This document shows, one piece after another, positions 6,102 to 9,377 of a DNA stretch of 9,377 nucleotides. This stretch comes from a bacterium (GTDB lineage Bacteria > UBA9089 > CG2-30-40-21 > SBAY01), in contig JBFLYA010000107.1 of NCBI GenBank assembly GCA_040757115.1, forward strand, positions 3,985 through 13,361, in the 5' to 3' direction. The notes beneath the pieces were generated by a model, which made no database searches, was not told the origin of the DNA, and saw only the letters and a program-made list of their open reading frames with translations. The position numbers and the translations under genes were made by a program. How positions within the stretch are numbered: position 1 is the first letter of the stretch; each line of letters starts with the position of its first letter.

Positions 6102-6971
6102 TTACTCAAATTTGTATTCACCTGCAATCCCTTGAGGTCGAAAATACATAAAGCCGATGAGAAGCAGGGCATAAATCATCTGCCGCAGGTTAGCGGCTAC
6201 TGAATCTGGGATCCCGAGGAATCGTAAGACTTCCGGGATAATAAGGAGAAGAACTGTTCCAACAACCGGTCCTTTCAGATTGCCCATTCCGCCAACAATG
6301 ATAATGGTAGCAATGAATATTGACTCCTCTAATGTGAAGCTTGTCGGGTCGATGTAAGTAACATAATGGGCAAAGAGACTTCCGGAAATAGCTGCCATTC
6401 CAGCCGCAATAAGGAAGGCAAGAACCTTTACTCTGAATACATCCTTGCCCAGGGCCTGGGTGGCTAACTCATCCTCTCTGATTGCCTTTAATAATCTTCC
6501 AAAGGGAGAGACAAGAATTCTCCTTATCACAAAGAAAGAGCCTGCCACGATAATAAGGGTTAGCAAAAAGTATTTCGGCAAGGTGGAGAACTCAAATCCA
6601 AATAGTGATGGGACAGGTATACCAGGTATCCCATAAGGCCCTCTGGTAAGACCAATCCAGTTATACAGGATAGTAAATACAATGAGTTGGAATCCGATGG
6701 TGGCTAAGATAAAGTAGTCTCCCTTCAGGCGGAGGGATGGAAGAGAGACACACAGGCTTATAGCCATTGCCCCAAGAATACTTAGCGGAAGAGCTAAAAA
6801 GAAGTTTAGCCCCAGTTTCACCATCAGCAGGGTTGATATATAAGCCCCTATTCCATAAAAGGCAGCATGGCAAATAGAGAGAAGCCCGGTATAGCCTATT
6901 AGCAGGTTAAGGGAAAAAGCCAGGATGAGGTAGATATTTATCATAATCAAGATATGAAGTAAATAATTCAT
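6102..6971 (-). CDS. livM: branched-chain amino acid type ABC transporter permease LivM
   Basis: This is one of two inner-membrane permeases of a LIV-type (HAAT) importer for leucine, isoleucine, valine or a related substrate. The 289-aa product is almost entirely hydrophobic with about nine to ten membrane segments. Family marks are NLLIGYTGLLSICHAAFYGIGAY (22-44, region only), the cytoplasmic coupling loop SPFGRLLKAIREDELATQAL (155-174), GGMGNLKGPVVGT (227-239) and the terminal RPQGIAG (278-284). It overlaps livH by 4 bp (ATGA at 6971-6968), with AAGGAGG 11 nt upstream of the start inside livH. The gene is intact, but its ATPase partner livG is broken immediately downstream and no livF or binding-protein gene is in the window, so the transporter is probably not functional from this locus. 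Confidence 0.95.
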   Translation of the reverse strand: MNYLLHILIMINIYLILAFSLNLLIGYTGLLSICHAAFYGIGAYISTLLMVKLGLNFFLALPLSILGAMAISLCVSLPSLRLKGDYFILATIGFQLIVFTILYNWIGLTRGPYGIPGIPVPSLFGFEFSTLPKYFLLTLIIVAGSFFVIRRILVSPFGRLLKAIREDELATQALGKDVFRVKVLAFLIAAGMAAISGSLFAHYVTYIDPTSFTLEESIFIATIIIVGGMGNLKGPVVGTVLLLIIPEVLRFLGIPDSVAANLRQMIYALLLIGFMYFRPQGIAGEYKFE

Positions 6972-7843
6972 GTCTCTTCAAGCCTCCTTGTCTTGCCCAT
7001 AATTCCCTGCGGACGGAAGAGGAGAAACATAATCAGAATAGAGAAAGTGACCAGGTCTTGCCATCTGGCGGAGGTCTTCCAGATGACCATATTCTGGATT
7101 ATACCTAAGAATAATCCACCCAGGGCAGCTCCGGTAAAGGTCTTTACTCCACCCACAATAACGGCCACCGCCGCTAAGAGAAAGATGGAAAGGCCCATAT
7201 TGGGATCAATCCCTACATCTAAAGAGACAAGTGCCGCCCCAACACCAGCCAAAAGGGAACCTACTCCAAAGGCAATGATTCTTGTCTTCTCAACATCTAT
7301 CCCTACCACTTCTGCCAGAAGGGCATTATTAGACAATCCCCTTAATGCCTTCCCAAGTCTTGTTTTCATTAGGAAGATATAAAAGATGGAAAAGAGAATA
7401 ACAAAGGCTATGGCATCCAAGACCTGAATCCGGGTCAGGATAATTGAACCAAAGTGGTAGGTTTTGCTTACCCGAGGGAAGATGACTTTGGTTTCGTTTC
7501 CAAAGAGGAGGGCAATTAGGTTTTGAAGAAAGATATAGACACCAAGAGAGCTAATGATGTAAGTAGCTGGTGCGGCCTCCTTTTTTCTTAAAGGGGAGTA
7601 AATAAATACCTCTATCAGGATACCCAATAGAGTTGCTCCGGCCAGGGAGAGAAAAAGGCTTGTTAGAATGTTTGTCTTAAGATTGATAAAGAGGAGATAG
7701 AGAAGGTAAGCCCCACTTGTATAAACAATCCCATGTGCAAAATGAAAAATCCCCGTAGCGCTATATATTAACCCAAAGCCCATAGCAACCAATGCGTAAA
7801 CACATCCCATTACAATACCGTTAGATAGAAGCTGAATTAGCAA
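6968..7843 (-). CDS. livH: branched-chain amino acid type ABC transporter permease LivH
   Basis: This is the second membrane permease of the LIV-type importer, 291 aa and very hydrophobic. Family marks are the N-terminal IYSATGIFHFAHG (26-38), where the family has a NFAHG motif, the coupling loop TRLGKALRGLSNNALLAEVV (161-180) followed by GIDVEKTR (181-188), GGVKTFTGAALGG (231-243) and the terminal RPQGIMG (277-283). The start codon is TTG (7843-7841), chosen because TAGGAGG lies 5 nt upstream and because it gives the normal family N-terminus. It is the first gene of the livHMG' operon. A periplasmic binding-protein gene, often next to livH, is not found upstream; only a 12-codon ORF, an extended -10 promoter and repeats are there. 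By eye livH and livM look richer in G+C than dnaX and recR, which could reflect a different origin. Confidence 0.95.
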   Translation of the reverse strand: MLIQLLSNGIVMGCVYALVAMGFGLIYSATGIFHFAHGIVYTSGAYLLYLLFINLKTNILTSLFLSLAGATLLGILIEVFIYSPLRKKEAAPATYIISSLGVYIFLQNLIALLFGNETKVIFPRVSKTYHFGSIILTRIQVLDAIAFVILFSIFYIFLMKTRLGKALRGLSNNALLAEVVGIDVEKTRIIAFGVGSLLAGVGAALVSLDVGIDPNMGLSIFLLAAVAVIVGGVKTFTGAALGGLFLGIIQNMVIWKTSARWQDLVTFSILIMFLLFRPQGIMGKTRRLEET

Positions 7844-7888
7844 TTAAACCTCCTATACAAATAAAAATGAGAAGAACTTGCCCAAAGT

Positions 7889-7927
7889 TTAACTCCAAAA
7901 GTCAATAATCTCTTTCTTTTTGGACAT
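7889..7927 (-). CDS. possible 12-codon leader ORF upstream of livH
   Basis: ATG at 7927-7925 is preceded by AGGAGCG (7940-7934) with a 6-nt spacer and encodes MSKKKEIIDFWS before TAA. It lies between the likely promoter and livH. It could be a leader peptide, the stub of a deleted gene, or chance. There are no runs of branched-chain residues as expected for a classical attenuator (two Ile only). Confidence 0.3.
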   Translation of the reverse strand: MSKKKEIIDFWS

Positions 7928-7948
7928 CTTAATCGCTCCTAATTATAA

Positions 7949-7957
7949 AATATAGCA
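7949..7957 (-). promoter_or_regulatory. candidate extended -10 promoter for livHM
   Basis: Read on the minus strand, TGCTATATT fits the extended -10 pattern TGnTATAAT. A TATAAT also occurs at 7947-7942 with a poor -35 (TAATTT) 17 nt upstream. Either would start transcription just before the small ORF at 7927. No good -35 accompanies the extended -10. Confidence 0.4.
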
Positions 7958-7976
7958 TACTTTTAAATTAGTGACT

Positions 7977-8001
7977 CTACATTTGTAGCAAATTTGTAGC
8001 A
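7977..8001. promoter_or_regulatory. possible operator: overlapping direct and inverted repeats upstream of livH
   Basis: CTACATTTGTAG (7977-7988) is a perfect palindrome around TT. It overlaps ATTTGTAGCA at 7981-7990, repeated at 7992-8001. The repeats are phased about one helical turn apart and sit 20-45 bp upstream of the candidate -10, where a regulator could bind. No regulator gene is intact nearby. The repeats may instead be debris. Confidence 0.35.
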
Positions 8002-8015
8002 GACTCTGTTCTTTC

Positions 8016-8102
8016 TTATAAGGGATACTGTGTCAGTCTGCCCCTAATTCTCTTTTCTTTTTTGAGACACATTTTGAGACATTTTTCACTAAATTGAGAC
8101 AT
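8016..8102 (-). CDS. 28-codon ORF built on TGTCTCA repeats, directly after the winged-helix fragment
   Basis: Read on the minus strand, ATG 8102-8100 follows the TAA of the winged-helix fragment with no gap. The product begins MSQFSEKCLKMCLKKEKR and is very basic. Its first half is encoded by three copies of TGTCTCAA (8101-8094, 8081-8074, 8069-8062). There is no proper ribosome binding site. It is probably not a real protein, but the repeats and the exact TAAATG junction are worth recording. Confidence 0.2.
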   Translation of the reverse strand: MSQFSEKCLKMCLKKEKRIRGRLTQYPL

Positions 8103-8240
8103 TTATATTGCTCTATATCTTTTATCGCGTGTGGTTCCTTCAGCTTTTACATAACTTATCTTCTCTAACTTCTTAAAGTCTCTAAATGCGGTTTTTCTTG
8201 TAACATTGAACATCTTAGCATATTCCTTATTGGTAAGCGT
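8103..8240 (-). pseudogene. C-terminal winged-helix fragment (Fic or AlbA_2/COG2865-type regulator)
   Basis: An open frame of 45 codons on the minus strand has no start codon at its head; an in-frame TGA lies at 8243-8241. It encodes TLTNKEYAKMFNVTRKTA, then FRDFKKLEK and GTTRDKRYRAI before TAA. This is the helix-turn-helix and wing commonly found at the C-terminus of Fic-family proteins and of AlbA_2-domain regulators (pattern T.KEY..F.V.R.TA.RD...L). The upstream domains are absent: at 8241 the sequence changes to unrelated DNA. It is a 5'-truncated remnant. The fold is fairly clear; the parent family is inferred. Confidence 0.65.
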
Positions 8241-8287
8241 TCAGGGTGTAATGAAGGAAAAATGGAAAAGTTGGGGAAAAGGGGAAA

Positions 8288-8404
8288 TTATTTATTTATT
8301 TCCAGTCTCCGTATATCCAGTTTAAAATCAGCAAAGTTGATTAACAAACCCATCTTTTTATCTACTGCTTTCAGATAGGATCTTACCTGTGCATAATACT
8401 TCTG
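8288..8404 (-). pseudogene. C-terminal fragment of a GxxExxY-type (PD-(D/E)XK fold) protein
   Basis: Thirty-eight codons on the minus strand read QKYYAQVRSYLKAVDKK, then MGLLINFADFKLDIRRLEINK and TAA. Q..SYLKA...K.GLLINF...KL.I+R matches the C-terminal end of small GxxExxY-family proteins, which have a nuclease-like fold and unknown biological role. An in-frame TAA lies just upstream (8410-8408) and the GxxExxY and catalytic regions are missing, so this is a decayed remnant. Another minus-strand frame upstream (EEREILINKI) may be frame-shifted remains of the same gene, but I could not match it. Confidence 0.65.
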
Positions 8405-8444
8405 ATTTTATTGATTAGTATTTCTCTTTCTTCCTAAAAAAGTA

Positions 8445-8474
8445 TTGACAAGCGTTGAGGGTATATATTATACT
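8445..8474 (+). promoter_or_regulatory. sigma-70-type promoter in front of the AlbA_2 remnant
   Basis: A perfect TTGACA (8445-8450), an 18-nt spacer and TATACT (8469-8474, five of six) make the best promoter-like match I saw in the window. It points rightward at the remnant starting at 8561. The only ORF between is an 11-codon frame (8504-8539) that shares the reading frame of the remnant. Confidence 0.6.
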
Positions 8475-8560
8475 ATCTGAAAGGGTATCGGCGTTTGAGG
8501 TAAATGAAGGTATTTAATAAAGGGAAAAAGGAATTATAATCAAGGATCTTTCGAAAAGAT

Positions 8561-8784
8561 ATGAAAGAAACAAAACATAGTGAGTTTAAAAAATCAACCG
8601 GTGAGTGGAAAGAAATTGTAGAAACGGTTTCTGCTTTTTCTAACACCGAAGAAGAATTTCGTTTTGATAAGCAAATTTGCAAGAATGCTAAAATACAGCA
8701 CTGAGAGAATTAACCAGATTAAAAACACTAAACCTATTAATCCCAAAAGGCGTTGGAAGAGCAACCACCTATGTCCTTAAATGA
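8561..8784 (+). pseudogene. degenerate AlbA_2/Schlafen-type regulator (N- and C-terminal remains, frameshifted)
   Basis: The ATG at 8561 opens MKETKHSEFKKSTGEW, then KEIVETVSAFSNTEEEF, the characteristic start of AlbA_2 (Schlafen AAA_4-like) proteins, E..EFK.S..EWKEI.ETVSAF.NT. Where GG.I.IG should follow, the frame continues only briefly and stops at TGA 8702-8704. In the +2 frame relative to it, 8698-8781 encodes ALRELTRLKTLNLLIPKG, then VGRATTYVLK and TGA at 8782-8784, the usual winged-helix C-terminus of the same proteins. A gene of several hundred codons has therefore lost its middle and suffered a frameshift around 8695-8700. A strong promoter lies upstream, but there is no good ribosome binding site. 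It is not expected to make a working protein. Confidence 0.7.
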
Positions 8785-8848
8785 TGCGGTGAATTTGCGG
8801 TGAAGCAAACTGAATGCAAAATGGTCTTTAAATATTAAAATCCAAAAT

Positions 8849-8890
8849 GTAACTATTCAGCCATTGATTGACACGGATTAGCACAGATAA
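8849..8890 (-). repeat. partial second copy of the palindromic repeat element
   Basis: The reverse complement of this stretch contains ATCCGTGTC, ATCTGTG and GGCTGAATAGTTAC, matching the right end of the dnaX-ybaB element (2013-2042) with few differences. It directly adjoins the second 7-bp array at 8894, so both copies are coupled to the same heptamer array. Confidence 0.7.
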
Positions 8891-8893
8891 ATA

Positions 8894-8942
8894 GCAGAAG
8901 GCAGAGAGCAGAAGGCAGAGGACAGAAGACAGAGGTCAGAGG
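8894..8942 (+). repeat. 7-bp tandem array, seven degenerate units of GCAGARG
   Basis: Units in order are GCAGAAG, GCAGAGA, GCAGAAG, GCAGAGG, ACAGAAG, ACAGAGG and TCAGAGG. It is the same repeat as 1861-1937, but shorter and more diverged. Confidence 0.85.
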
Positions 8943-8944
8943 CG

Positions 8945-9008
8945 GGTTGTCCCCCGCTGGCGGGGGTTAGGGGGTGGTTGTCCCCCGCTGGCGGGGGATT
9001 AAGGGGGT
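8945..9008 (+). repeat. two tandem GC-rich hairpin repeats
   Basis: Two units of about 31 and 33 bp (8945-8975 and 8976-9008) share GGTTGTCCCCCGCTGGCGGG at the start and end in AGGGGGT. Each contains a perfect 7-bp stem CCCCCGC/GCGGGGG with a TG loop (8951-8966 and 8982-8997). The block is far richer in G+C than its surroundings and contains no ORF of its own. The hairpins are not followed by T-runs, so they are not standard intrinsic terminators. Confidence 0.85.
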
Positions 9009-9074
9009 GGAAATCTCTTCCACTGGCAGAGAATCAAGAAGGATAGAAAATAAAAGTTAGAAGGAGAAACGCTC

Positions 9075-9323
9075 ATGAACCGTTGGTTCACAAATGAAGA
9101 TGAAAATAGGTTTGATGGTTCAGGTGAAATCAGGCTGAAGCCTGCGGCTGCCAGCCTTCCCGAGTCCCGAACCCCGAGTCCCGAGTCCCGATTTTCAGAA
9201 GAACCCTTCAACCTGATTACGGACACGGAAAACGGACACGATTTACGAATTTTCGTAACCGTTCAGGCTATATATCAAAAGTGTAAGAAAGGGGATAAGG
9301 AGATAAGAGTGATATGGAGATAA
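9075..9323 (+). CDS. 82-codon ORF composed largely of dispersed repeats; doubtful gene
   Basis: AAGGAG (9061-9066) lies 8 nt before the ATG, a good initiation context, and the frame starts MNRWFTNEDENRFDGSGEIR. From about codon 20 it runs through recognisable repeats: an AGGCT/AGCCT palindrome (9131-9142), three GAGTCCCGA-like units (about 9161-9192), and at 9205-9254 a copy of the palindromic element, translated as PFNLITDTENGHDLRIF. The tail is basic. I recognise no domain. The likeliest reading is the 5' end of a former gene overwritten by repeat insertions, or a frame open by chance. Confidence 0.25.
   Translation: MNRWFTNEDENRFDGSGEIRLKPAAASLPESRTPSPESRFSEEPFNLITDTENGHDLRIFVTVQAIYQKCKKGDKEIRVIWR
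9159..9192 (+). repeat. short tandem repeat of CCCGAGTCCCGA-type units
   Basis: CCCGAGTCCCGA is followed by ACCCCGAGTCCCGAGTCCCG, giving three overlapping copies of CGAGTCCCGA. It sits directly before the palindromic-element copy at 9205, just as the heptamer arrays adjoin the other two copies. Confidence 0.7.
9205..9266 (+). repeat. third copy of the palindromic repeat element
   Basis: Bases 9205-9254 match 1955-2004 at 45 of 50 positions (shared blocks ATTACGGACACGGA and ATTTACGAATTTTC). After 9254 the copies diverge. Here TTACGAA (9243-9249) and TTCGTAA (9252-9258) form a tight inverted repeat. Confidence 0.8.
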
Positions 9324-9377
9324 GATAATAGAAATAGATTGAAATTTATAGAAATAGGTAGAAATTGATTGTGGAAA
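9283..9377 (+). repeat. purine-rich terminal stretch with ATAGAAATAG repeats
   Basis: After about 9283 the + strand is almost free of C. ATAGAAATAG occurs at 9328-9337 and 9348-9357, followed by a degenerate GGTAGAAATTGATT (9357-9370). GGAGATAAGA appears twice just before (9299-9308, 9316-9325). No coding signal is seen after 9323, and the stretch continues to the window edge. Confidence 0.5.

Noticed and set aside
6993-7382. 129-codon plus-strand ORF across the livH region
   Set aside because: It is fully antisense to livH, whose family motifs and binding site are clear. The translation is Pro/Thr/Lys-rich with no domain, typical of a shadow frame.
8999-9226. Minus-strand 75-codon ORF over the repeat region
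   Set aside because: It is composed of the reverse complement of the GAGTCCCGA repeats and palindromes, with no domain or convincing start.

Overview
The window is bacterial chromosomal DNA, AT-rich, with strong AGGAGG-type ribosome binding sites. Its core is the dnaX-ybaB-recR block followed by dapA, an arrangement found only in bacteria. I cannot place it in a phylum from sequence alone. The many dispersed simple repeats, palindromes and gene fragments suggest a repeat-laden genome, possibly an uncultured lineage, but that is only an impression.

Layout: 3-215 is the tail of an unrecognised upstream gene. 283-4041 is a same-strand housekeeping run: dnaX (clamp-loader subunit), ybaB (nucleoid-associated protein), recR (recombination mediator) and dapA (first committed step of lysine/diaminopimelate synthesis). 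Two repeat insertions break it. One is a 7-bp tandem array plus a palindromic element between dnaX and ybaB. The other is a small palindrome that appears to have duplicated the Shine-Dalgarno of dapA. 4099-6036 is an insertion sequence of about 1.94 kb with a 559-aa DDE transposase and recognisable inverted ends.

On the minus strand, 7843-6102 encodes LivH and LivM, the two membrane permeases of a branched-chain amino acid type ABC transporter. The next gene, the ATPase livG, survives only as its first 18 codons. The insertion sequence begins exactly there, and on its far side lies dapA rather than the rest of livG. The element therefore marks a rearrangement breakpoint as well as an insertion, and this copy of the transporter operon is very probably non-functional unless its missing parts lie elsewhere.

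7844-9377 is mostly gene debris and repeats. It holds a promoter and possible operator for livHM, fragments of a winged-helix regulator, a GxxExxY-type nuclease-fold protein and an AlbA_2/Schlafen-type protein, a second 7-bp array, a pair of GC-rich hairpin repeats, and an 82-codon ORF assembled largely from repeat sequence.

I see no novel multi-gene system such as a defence island, CRISPR or biosynthetic cluster. The most interesting points are the IS-capped livG breakpoint, a possible programmed -1 frameshift in dnaX that would give a gamma-like product of about 425 residues, and the recurring repeat modules.
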